Source of the DNA: Rhodococcus sp. (in: high G+C Gram-positive bacteria)
GTDB taxonomy: Bacteria > Actinomycetota > Actinomycetes > Mycobacteriales > Mycobacteriaceae
NCBI GenBank assembly: GCA_004211695.1
Contig: SEEV01000056.1
Coordinates: 1-44,101, forward strand
Reading direction: 5' to 3'
DNA length: 44,101 nucleotides
Positions 25,690 through 32,925 of the stretch are shown piece by piece. How positions within the stretch are numbered: the stretch's first letter is position 1; each line of letters starts with the position of its first letter. The translations under genes and the position numbers were made by a program. The notes under the pieces were generated by a model. That model ran no database searches. It saw only the letters and a list, made by a program, of their open reading frames with translations, and was not told where the DNA came from.

Positions 25690-26079
25690 GCCGGGCAGTT
25701 TCCACCAGCTGGACGGACACGCCGGGCACCTTGCGGCGCAGCTGTCCCACACGTGCCGGACGCGCGGACCGGCCGAGGCGGTCATGAAGCCGATCCGGAG
25801 CGTGGAGGCCACTTCGCGGCGATAGGCCTCCACGGCGGCGATCGCCCGGTCGGCCGCGGCGATCGCCTCGCGCCTCGGCTAGAAATCGTTCACCGGCCGG
25901 GGTGGGACGCACCGGTTGGGCGGAGCGGTCAATCAATTGGGTGCCGAGGGTTCGCTCCAGCTTGCGCACTTGCCGGCTCAGCGAGGGCGTGCTGATGTAG
26001 AGACTCTGAACTGCGCGGCCGAACGACCTTCGTCGACGACCTCGATGAGGTAGCCCACGAGATGCAGATCGAGTCCCAC
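25690..26079 (-). pseudogene. Broken LysR-type regulator (N-terminal half)
   Basis: From GTG 26079 the frames, read in turn, give VGLDLHLVGYLIEVVDEGR, then SLYISTPSLSRQVRKLERTL and IDRSAQPVRPTPAGERFLAE (winged HTH), then REVASTLRIGFMTASAGP and VSVQLVETARH, the start of the effector domain. At least three frameshifts (near 26030, 25885 and 25755) are needed. The effector domain is lost where the IS3 remnant begins. Confidence 0.7.
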
Positions 26080-26470
26080 TTCGCTTCCTTCCTCGTCCAG
26101 TTGGTGGCGTGGATCACTCCGGCATAGCCTTCTGGGCAGCTGTGTCAGCCGATCGGTTTACGGGACGCACGAGGTTTGTCATGGACCTGCGCAGGTAGCG
26201 CGATTGAAGATTGAGCTCCGGACCGACTCGGAATGGAGCACGTACAATCTCCGCGTGGTCCCGGCGTCGTTTGACCGGGCACGCCGGTCACGGAGCAGCG
26301 ACCGGCGTACCCGAGCCGGCAGCTCAGTTTCGCGACTCCCGTCATACGTCTGGATAAGGCTCGTGCGTCGATCAGAAACAGGACGCAGTGGAACAACGTC
26401 GGGTGCCCTCATGGGGCGTCGTCAACGGTTTGGGCTGTTCAGCCCGGAAATTATTGGCTGGGTGCGTTGT
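26080..26470. other. Gap with no recognisable gene
   Basis: Short open frames exist on both strands, but none resembles a family I know. A small palindrome GGGCT-GTTC-AGCCC occurs at 26432-26445 near the left end of the IS6 remnant. Confidence 0.35.
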
Positions 26471-27033
26471 TCAGGCAGCGGTGGCGGTCGCGGTGATTTC
26501 GCTCCACACCGCGAAGCGGTCGATCATCTCACGACGGCAGTCGGATGCCGACAACATGTGCCGCCGCAGCTGGAAGTGCCCCGTGATGCCGGAAAACGCG
26601 GACAGGAACCGTTGCGCTGTCCGGGTGCGGCGAACCGCTTCATCCGGCGCTCCCGTTGCCCAGTCGGCTGATGCGAGTTCTCGGCATAATGGCTGACGAA
26701 ACTTCGACCGGCGACGTTCGACCGAGGCCAGCATCTCGCGGTGCGCCACCTGGTAGCTGGCCAGCTTGTCGGTCACGAGCACCCGCGGCACGTACCGCAG
26801 ACCCTTGAGCAGCTTACGGAAGAACTGCATGGCAACCCTGGCGTTTCGACGCGACTGGCCGAACTTCGCGCACGACTGCCGGATAGTCTCGTGCGAGACC
26901 ACGACGCCGCGTTCGAACAACTGTTCCTGCACGTCACGCAGGCTCAACGCGAACGGTGATACAGCCACACGGCGTGGCTGATGATCTCCTTCGGGAAGCG
27001 GAAGCCCTCGTACGATGAATCTGCGTTGGTCAT
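26471..27033 (-). mobile_element. Decayed IS6-family transposase
   Basis: Starting at ATG 27033 (SSYEGFRFPKEIISHAVWLY), and after a frameshift, the frame gives ALSLRDVQEQLFERGVVVSH. It then jumps from CAKFGQ directly to SRRNARVAMQFFRKLLKGL and RYVPRVLVTDKLASYQVAHR. Intact IS6 transposases have about 60-70 residues, including the first catalytic Asp, at that jump. A second local frame change replaces the AENSHQPT block, which is still visible in another frame. The end QRFLSAFSGI...MIDRFAVWSEIT is normal. It is inactive. Confidence 0.8.
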
Positions 27034-27156
27034 GGTCGCCCATCCTCCCAGCGGTCACCCGCACAGCCAAGTTGACGACGCCGCCGCGATGTCTCCGGGG
27101 GTGAATGGTTGCCAGCCCCGGGGTATCTATCGAGCGACGCGGTGACGCCTCACACT

Positions 27157-27188
27157 GGTTGAACGCCCGGGAGTCTGGTAGTTCAACC
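27157..27188. promoter_or_regulatory. Inverted repeat upstream of the first O-methyltransferase
   Basis: GGTTGAAC (27157-27164) and GTTCAACC (27181-27188) are perfect 8-bp arms with a 16-bp spacer, 104 bp before the ATG at 27292. Possible regulator site at the left edge of the biosynthetic cluster. Confidence 0.35.
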
Positions 27189-27291
27189 GCTTGAATCAGG
27201 GAGTCATCCATGACGCATCCGTCGGCCCGTCGGCCCGTCGGGGCGGGCATTGCAGTATTGCTGTACTCCACTACCTATTCGAAGGCACACA

Positions 27292-28311
27292 ATGTATTTC
27301 GATTTCCGTGATAAGCCCGAACGTCTCTGTGTCAAAGAGATGGTTCATGGCTACAACATATCCTGCTGCCTATTCGTAGCCGTCAAGCTAGAGCTCGCCG
27401 ATCTGCTAGCGGGGGGCCCACTAACACTTGTCGATCTCGCCCAACGAAGCGGAACTGATCCCGATGCGCTCGATCGGATCCTCCGCCTACTGATGAGCGC
27501 GGGGATCTTCTCCGTGGACGAGCAGGACAAGTGCGCACTCACGCCGCGAGCCGAGTTTTTGCGCAGGGATAATCCGGAATCGATCGCAAGCGAGGTGGAG
27601 CTCTTTGCTGGCGCAGAAACGTACCTGGCCTGGAGCGAACTGCTCCATTGCGCTCGTACGGGACGGACAGGATTCGGCCAGTTCTTCGGCAAACACCTCT
27701 TCGAGTACCTTGCGGATCACCCCGACTCCGCTCAGCGCTTCCATCTAGGCTGGCATGAGATCTCGATCCGCGCCGGTCTCGAGGCCGCGGAATCGGTTGA
27801 TTTCACGGACAATCGGCACGTCATCGATGTCGGCGGTGGCTACGGTGTCGTGACGGCCCAGCTGTTGCACAAATACGATCATCTCCGGGGCACGATCTAC
27901 GACCTGGAGTTCTCCCTGGCCAGGGCGGGTCACACCTTGCGGGAGTTCGGCGTCGATGAGCGCTGTGGCATTGTGCCCGGCGACGGTCTGATAGAGGTGC
28001 CTGGCGGGGGCGACGTCCACCTGCTCAAGAGCGTTTTGCACACGCTGAACGACGATGGCTCGGTACGCATCCTCACCAATTGCGCGAACGCGCTCGAGCC
28101 CGGCGGCCGGATCCTGGTCCTGGAGAGGGTGATCAGCGAGGATGGCGGATACGTCTGGGGAAATGTGGTTGACGTCGCCATGCTGGTTATGACGGGCGGC
28201 CGGGAGCGAACCCTTCAGGACTACGCGCGCCTGTACCAGCGCGCGGGCCTCGAACTCACCGGCAGTACGCTCCTGCCCTGCGGCTTCAGCGTAATCGAGG
28301 GCCGGAAGTGA
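27292..28311 (+). CDS. SAM-dependent O-methyltransferase (Methyltransf_2 type)
   Basis: 339 residues. The N-terminal dimerisation winged helix (residues 15-80, LADLLAGGPLTLVDLAQRSG) is followed by a class I Rossmann domain with HVIDVGGGYGVVTAQLLHKY (SAM-binding glycine loop), GIVPGDGLIEV, LKSVLHTLNDD (catalytic-histidine position) and LEPGGRILVLERVI. This is the plant-caffeate/hydroxyneurosporene O-methyltransferase group common in antibiotic clusters. GAAGG precedes the ATG by seven bases. It is the first gene of the cluster on the plus strand, 118 bp before an ATP-grasp gene. The acceptor is probably a phenolic or enolic hydroxyl, but this is inferred. Confidence 0.88.
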   Translation: MYFDFRDKPERLCVKEMVHGYNISCCLFVAVKLELADLLAGGPLTLVDLAQRSGTDPDALDRILRLLMSAGIFSVDEQDKCALTPRAEFLRRDNPESIASEVELFAGAETYLAWSELLHCARTGRTGFGQFFGKHLFEYLADHPDSAQRFHLGWHEISIRAGLEAAESVDFTDNRHVIDVGGGYGVVTAQLLHKYDHLRGTIYDLEFSLARAGHTLREFGVDERCGIVPGDGLIEVPGGGDVHLLKSVLHTLNDDGSVRILTNCANALEPGGRILVLERVISEDGGYVWGNVVDVAMLVMTGGRERTLQDYARLYQRAGLELTGSTLLPCGFSVIEGRK

Positions 28312-28429
28312 GACCGGCCAGACGAGCGCGACCTCCTAGCGCCGGAATCGCCCCCGATCCACCGAGCTCCGCCAGGGGTGGACACGAGCCGGTATCTCAC
28401 TTCAGCGGACCTCGAGGAGCCGGGTCGAC

Positions 28430-29623
28430 ATGGCGCACATACTGATTGTCGGTGGACATGACGAGACTTTCCGAATGATCGAAGATCTGCCGGTCGAACT
28501 GTCTATTTTTCAGAATTCTGAATCGGTCACCGCGCACCAGGCCAGGCGCGCCCACCGGCTGTGCGTATTCGACTACCGCAACCAGGCAGAGGCGCTCGGC
28601 ATGGCACGGGCGCTGCACGAGCTCAAACCCGTCGATGCCGTTGTGTCATTCACCGAGCATGGCCTTATGCCAGCCGCCGTGATCAAAGAGGCGCTAGGCA
28701 TCAAGGGCAACGCGCGGGAAGCCGTCCGGTTGACCCGCGACAAAATCGCCATGCGCGAGCACCTGGCCAGCCGTGATCTCGGAGCTGTGCTGACCCAATG
28801 CTGCCATTCGGCCTCCGAGGTAGGGAACTTTCTTCTCGCAGTGGGCGGTCCCATTATTGTCAAGCCAGCTGGAGGCGCCGGCAGCTCCGGCGTTTTTCGC
28901 GTCTCGAGCCTTGACCAGGTCGAGTCCGCATTCGCCCAGTCTCGCGGTGAGCACCCCGGGCCGACCCTCGTTGAAGAGTTTATCGACGGCCCCGAATACA
29001 GCGTCGAATCCTTCACCACGGATGGTCGGCATGACATCATCGCGGTGACCGAAAAGAGCACGACGGGCCCGCCGCGGTATATCGAAATCGGTCATCTGAT
29101 GCCGGCCGTGCTCGCAGCGTCGGCCGTTGCCGAGCTCCGCGGTCTGGTCACCGATTTCCTCAGTTCGATCGGTCATTCCTTTGGGCCAGCCCATACCGAA
29201 GTGCGTTTCGGCCCGGCCGGGCCCCGGATCATCGAGGGCAATACTCGTCCTGGAGGCGATTTCATTTGGGAGCTAGTGCTCCGTGCTATGGGTCGCGATC
29301 TGGTCCGGGAGTCGATCTGTCATCTTGCCGGGCTGCCGCCGCATTCGCGAACACCCGGGCGCGGGGCAGGCTGCATCGCATTCTTTGCCTACGAGAATGT
29401 GGTGATCGAACGGGTGCAGGGCATCGAGGCCGCGCGTCAGACCGAGGGGATAATCCGGTTACAGTGTTCTCTCGAACCAGGGCAACGCCTCGGTCCGCTC
29501 CGATCCTCTGCGGATCGTCAAGGTGTCATTGTCGCGGTCGGCACTGATCTTGTGGATGCCAAGTGCCGGTTGGCAGGGGCGCAGGCTCAGATTCGGGTGG
29601 AGACGAGCCCGCTCCCGCAGTGA
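28430..29623 (+). CDS. ATP-grasp ligase 1
   Basis: 397 residues. An N-terminal pre-ATP-grasp domain (AHILIVGGHDETFRM) precedes a full ATP-grasp fold: GPIIVKPAGGAGSSGVFRV (about residues 142-160, ATP-binding lysine), TLVEEFIDGPEYSVES, and the Mg2+-binding IIEGNTRPGGDF near residue 268. Enzymes of this type, such as bacilysin synthetase BacD and carnosine synthase, join a carboxylate to an amine through an acyl phosphate. No carrier protein is needed. GAGGAGCCGG before the ATG is a good ribosome site. It faces ATP-grasp ligase 2 tail to tail across 25 bp. Likely forms an amide bond in the product. Confidence 0.9.
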   Translation: MAHILIVGGHDETFRMIEDLPVELSIFQNSESVTAHQARRAHRLCVFDYRNQAEALGMARALHELKPVDAVVSFTEHGLMPAAVIKEALGIKGNAREAVRLTRDKIAMREHLASRDLGAVLTQCCHSASEVGNFLLAVGGPIIVKPAGGAGSSGVFRVSSLDQVESAFAQSRGEHPGPTLVEEFIDGPEYSVESFTTDGRHDIIAVTEKSTTGPPRYIEIGHLMPAVLAASAVAELRGLVTDFLSSIGHSFGPAHTEVRFGPAGPRIIEGNTRPGGDFIWELVLRAMGRDLVRESICHLAGLPPHSRTPGRGAGCIAFFAYENVVIERVQGIEAARQTEGIIRLQCSLEPGQRLGPLRSSADRQGVIVAVGTDLVDAKCRLAGAQAQIRVETSPLPQ

Positions 29624-29648
29624 CAGGGCACATTTACGTACTGCCCGG

Positions 29649-30908
29649 TCAGCAAGATGTGGGGCATTGCATGGGCTGCTCAATTGGTAATACTTGCACT
29701 GTCGTCAAAATTTCGCGAATAAGTGATGCCACTTCAGTGCTCGACCGACCAGCGACGATGCCGCTGACGGGCAATTCAAAATCGAAATAGCTAACGGTTT
29801 TCGGAAGAGAAGCGCCTGCATCCAGCTCTTTCCATCGAACAACATCTGGGTGGCCTTGAAATCTTTCGCTGCCCGATATCGCGCAGTGCCGCGACCGAAG
29901 CAGGTGACCTGGGAACATGAAATCCCCGTAGACCTTGCTACTCGCCGTCCTTTCGAACCACCGTTTCAGTGGATTAATTTCAAGAGGCGACCAATCGAGG
30001 TTGCAGGCCAAACCAGCTGCGACCAAGTCGATGCCCGTGGCAAGCCGGAATGTCTCCTTGATATGTCCGCCGCCGGGGCGGGCACCGACCTCCAGGAAAA
30101 CCATTCCATCTACGGCCTCGATCATTTCAAGATGAAATGGACCATTGTAGATACCCACCGCCCGAAGATACTCGACCGCTATCTTGCAGCGCCCACCGTC
30201 GTCGTCGACTTGAATCGATCCCTGCGGAACCCCTTGGGCGAACTCGAGGCATGTGCCTAAATATTTGCTGGCGACGATCGCCACCGGCGCACCGGCAAGC
30301 ATTACGCCATCGAAGTGGAAGATCGGCCCCTCCACATATTCTTCGAGCTGGAAGCGCTCCGGATCCCAGCCCTCCAGACCTGTTGGGCAATCGAGAATCG
30401 CAGTGCTGGCGTCAGCGTAGGTGGCGAAAACGAAAACATCCTTGCTGGCGGTTCCATCGATTGGTTTAAGCACCGTCTTCCCCGCCCAAGGAGCGACATC
30501 GGCGGACGAAGCTGCGAGCGCCTCATCGCACCGAACAAATCTAGGTACGCGAAGTCCGCATCCTGCGACTGCGGCTTTCATCGCTACCTTGTCGTTCACG
30601 ATGTGGACCTGCTCCGGTAATGCCCCTTCTACTCCGAGGCTCCGCCTTATCTGCGCGGCTTCCATCATCTCGTATTGGGAAACGCTGATGACTCTGTCGA
30701 AGGAATCGTCGGGGGAGAACAGGGTGAGAACTTCCTCGGCCAGACCTGCGTGACCTGGCCGTTCAACCCTCCTGCAGGGAAGGTCGGGCGGCACGGTAGC
30801 AAGTTGCGCGCTCGTGCCCACGTAGACGGCATCGTGAATTTCATGATCTATTACGCGATGGTATTCGATGAAGGAATAGGGAACGCGATGGAGGATGAGC
30901 AGTTTCAT
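29649..30908 (-). CDS. ATP-grasp ligase 2
   Basis: 419 residues with an ATP-grasp fold but clearly different from ligase 1: N-terminal LLILHRVPYSFIEYHRVID, KTVLKPIDGTASKDVFVF (about 144), FQLEEYVEGPIFHFDG (about 186), and FHLEMIEAVDGMVFLEVGAR then PGGGH (271-281, metal binding). The central domain is of the LysX/carboxylate-amine ligase type. GGAGTCTCCT-like sequence precedes the ATG weakly. It lies 235 bp downstream of the class IV aminotransferase on the same strand and may be transcribed with it. Two ligases in one cluster suggest two amide bonds or two alternative substrates. Confidence 0.88.
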   Translation of the reverse strand: MKLLILHRVPYSFIEYHRVIDHEIHDAVYVGTSAQLATVPPDLPCRRVERPGHAGLAEEVLTLFSPDDSFDRVISVSQYEMMEAAQIRRSLGVEGALPEQVHIVNDKVAMKAAVAGCGLRVPRFVRCDEALAASSADVAPWAGKTVLKPIDGTASKDVFVFATYADASTAILDCPTGLEGWDPERFQLEEYVEGPIFHFDGVMLAGAPVAIVASKYLGTCLEFAQGVPQGSIQVDDDGGRCKIAVEYLRAVGIYNGPFHLEMIEAVDGMVFLEVGARPGGGHIKETFRLATGIDLVAAGLACNLDWSPLEINPLKRWFERTASSKVYGDFMFPGHLLRSRHCAISGSERFQGHPDVVRWKELDAGASLPKTVSYFDFELPVSGIVAGRSSTEVASLIREILTTVQVLPIEQPMQCPTSC

Positions 30909-31017
30909 TCAGGAGACTCCGCTGTATGGAATACCGATCGGTGCAATGGTCTTTCAGCGCGCTTATCCAAAGGTTTAGTATCGTTAGTTGCGCGCATACA
31001 GCTCCTGCGGGGCGGGG

Positions 31018-31050
31018 GACTCGGTTTGTTTTCTAGTACTATCCCGAGTC
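31018..31050. repeat. Inverted repeat between ligase 2 and the aminotransferase
   Basis: GACTCGG (31018-31024) and CCGAGTC (31044-31050) form 7-bp perfect arms with an AT-rich 19-bp spacer. It lies in the 235-bp gap where either a terminator of the upstream genes or a promoter element for ligase 2 is expected. Confidence 0.35.
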
Positions 31051-31143
31051 GACGGACATGAAGCTAGTAACCCTGAGGGGAAAGATCGCCCACCCCTTGT
31101 GGTAGTCCGGGTCGACCACCCACAGAAGACAGCCTTCGAACTG

Positions 31144-31998
31144 TTATCGAATCGCAAACCGGCCGGTGGTCAAGTGCCGATACTCGGTTGCAAGCGCATC
31201 GACCAATGCGGACTTCTCATACCGGATCTCGTCGATGCCGGTAACCCCCATGATTTCGATCGCAGTGCCACACAGAAATGCAGCGTCGAACGATCCGATC
31301 TCACCGTAGGCGATGTCGCGTTCCGTTACCGCGAGCTTCAGTCGCGGACACAGCTCATCGATGATCACCCTTCGGGTAATCCCGTCAAGCGCTAATTCGG
31401 TGGTGGGCGTGAACAACTCGTCTCCCTTGACAAAGAACACGTTCGAGCCGCTTGACTCGCAAACAGCGTCGGCTATCGAAAGAAAGAGCACATCATCGTA
31501 GCCGTCAGCCCTTTGGCGGTGGCTCAAGTAGCTCAACGCGTAGGTAGACGACGTTTTCGCCTGATACGGGTGGCACGAGGCGGGTGGACGCCGCCACGGT
31601 GCCGTCGAGAGCCGATAATGCACCGCGGCCGAATTCGAAGGAAAGGGCAGGGCAAACAGGACCACCTTGCTGGAAGAGCCCAGGGCCTTGAAACTGACAT
31701 CTGTGTCGTCATAGAAAACCAAGCACTTTATGTATGCATCGGCCAGCTCGTTGGCTCTCACCAATTCGCGGCAAGCATCGGCCAAGTCTGCATTCGAATA
31801 TTGCAAGGTGTGCCCGAACAACTCAGCGGACCGCCGCAACCTGGCTATATGGTCGTCACATTTGAATATGCTTCCGCCGTAGGTGCGGATACCGTCGAAT
31901 ACCGAAGTGGCATATGACAACCCATGAGTGGCAGGTGAAAGGCTAACCTCGCCAAATCGGACGCATCTTCCATCTGTCCAGGCTATTTCGCTGATCAT
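31144..31998 (-). CDS. Class IV (branched-chain/D-amino-acid type) aminotransferase
   Basis: 284 residues of PLP fold type IV. LSPATHGLSYATSVFDGIRT is the conserved N-terminal block, YQAKTSSTYALSYL carries the Schiff-base Lys148, and SGSNVFFVKGDELFTPT and LDGITRRVIIDEL are the usual phosphate-binding blocks. Such enzymes include branched-chain aminotransferase, D-amino acid aminotransferase and aminodeoxychorismate lyase. The motif set is most like IlvE, but a dedicated biosynthetic role is likely because it sits inside the cluster. It directly adjoins the acyltransferase gene (the start codon follows that gene's stop without spacing), so the two are coupled. Confidence 0.9.
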   Translation of the reverse strand: MISEIAWTDGRCVRFGEVSLSPATHGLSYATSVFDGIRTYGGSIFKCDDHIARLRRSAELFGHTLQYSNADLADACRELVRANELADAYIKCLVFYDDTDVSFKALGSSSKVVLFALPFPSNSAAVHYRLSTAPWRRPPASCHPYQAKTSSTYALSYLSHRQRADGYDDVLFLSIADAVCESSGSNVFFVKGDELFTPTTELALDGITRRVIIDELCPRLKLAVTERDIAYGEIGSFDAAFLCGTAIEIMGVTGIDEIRYEKSALVDALATEYRHLTTGRFAIR

Positions 31999-32925
31999 CT
32001 AGTCTCCATGTCGCGATCTCGCGTATCCCTGCATCGCCTGCGTACGCCGTGTGTTGACTGGAATCAGCCAGTTGTCCAGGTCGACAATGTGAATTGCGCC
32101 TACCCGGACCTTGGCATCAATAGCGCCTCGGCCAAGGCAGACGTCCGCGAAACCCAGCCGATCCGCGAAATGATACATTTGATAGTAGTCGGCGATATAC
32201 AGATTCAACCCACGCGGAATTCGGTCATGGTCCAGCCCCCGAACGAGCTTCGTAAACACGCCACGGTCATCGTCGGCGTAGCTCAGTGATCCGGCCAACG
32301 GAGTATTTGAAGACTTCTCGTAGTCCAGCTTCACGTAGTATTTCGCACCTTCGGACGAGCGAGCCAGCATACGTAGCACATCTCTCGTATAGAGGTTCTT
32401 GGCGTGTCCATATTTGGCCACATTCAATGCCTGAAGGTCGGCGAAATCACGCAGGACTCGATTGTTTTCCGCCGCTTCCGAGAGACGGTGTATCTCGGTG
32501 ATGCACGCTGCCTCAGCCTTTCTTGTGAGCCTGACGATTGATTTGTATTGACTGGCTCCTACCGCTGCTCGCAGGGCGAGATCCACACTTCGGGAAGACC
32601 GGAAGAATGCCGCTTTCATGAATGGAACTGTAATAACGTCGGCGCGTCGACAGCGATCGTATCTGCGAAGAGAGGGGACCAACAACCAGTCGGCGGTTGA
32701 TGCCATGCCCAACAACTCCGCTAGTGTCCGATCGTCGGGCTCGTCGCACACCGGCATGTAGAAGTATCCGGGTGCGACGTACGCTCGCTCGTGATGCAGG
32801 GCGTCATCGCTGCTCACGCTGCCCTGGAGCACTGCGTTCCAGTGTGCGATGTTCCTCAGCGGAAGTTGTGGCTGTGGAACGTTGTGGCTGTTACAGAACG
32901 CATCGCGTTGAGGCTGCCATTCCAT
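31999..32925 (-). CDS. FemAB/GNAT-like acyltransferase (tentative)
   Basis: 308 residues. No close family is recognised, but the C-terminal half has the layout of BioF2/FemAB-like GNAT proteins: GSLSYADDDRGVFTKLVRGL, then LNLYIADYYQMYHFADRLGF, then CLGRGAIDAKVRVG. That is an acyl-acceptor strand, a helix ending in A-RLGF, and the LG-G---K-R-G ending. The start ATG 32925 has AAAGGAGG upstream, a strong ribosome site. It overlaps the end of the ABC transporter gene by 35 bp. In biosynthesis such proteins transfer acyl or aminoacyl groups to amines; which applies here is open. A role in self-protection by acylating the product is another possibility. Confidence 0.55.
   Translation of the reverse strand: MEWQPQRDAFCNSHNVPQPQLPLRNIAHWNAVLQGSVSSDDALHHERAYVAPGYFYMPVCDEPDDRTLAELLGMASTADWLLVPSLRRYDRCRRADVITVPFMKAAFFRSSRSVDLALRAAVGASQYKSIVRLTRKAEAACITEIHRLSEAAENNRVLRDFADLQALNVAKYGHAKNLYTRDVLRMLARSSEGAKYYVKLDYEKSSNTPLAGSLSYADDDRGVFTKLVRGLDHDRIPRGLNLYIADYYQMYHFADRLGFADVCLGRGAIDAKVRVGAIHIVDLDNWLIPVNTRRTQAMQGYARSRHGD

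Larger units (their letters stand above)
24881..25690 (-). mobile_element. Truncated and frameshifted IS3-family element
   Basis: It contains orfA and the beginning of orfB in the usual overlapping arrangement on the minus strand. The catalytic DDE half of orfB is absent, so the element was cut at about 24881. The right end lies near 25690, where the LysR homology stops abruptly, which suggests insertion into that gene or a joint rearrangement. Terminal inverted repeats were not identified. Confidence 0.7.

Noticed and set aside
27221..27243. Short tandem GTCGGCCC repeat as a possible CRISPR or iteron
   Set aside because: Less than three perfect 8-bp units and no spacers; too short for either.
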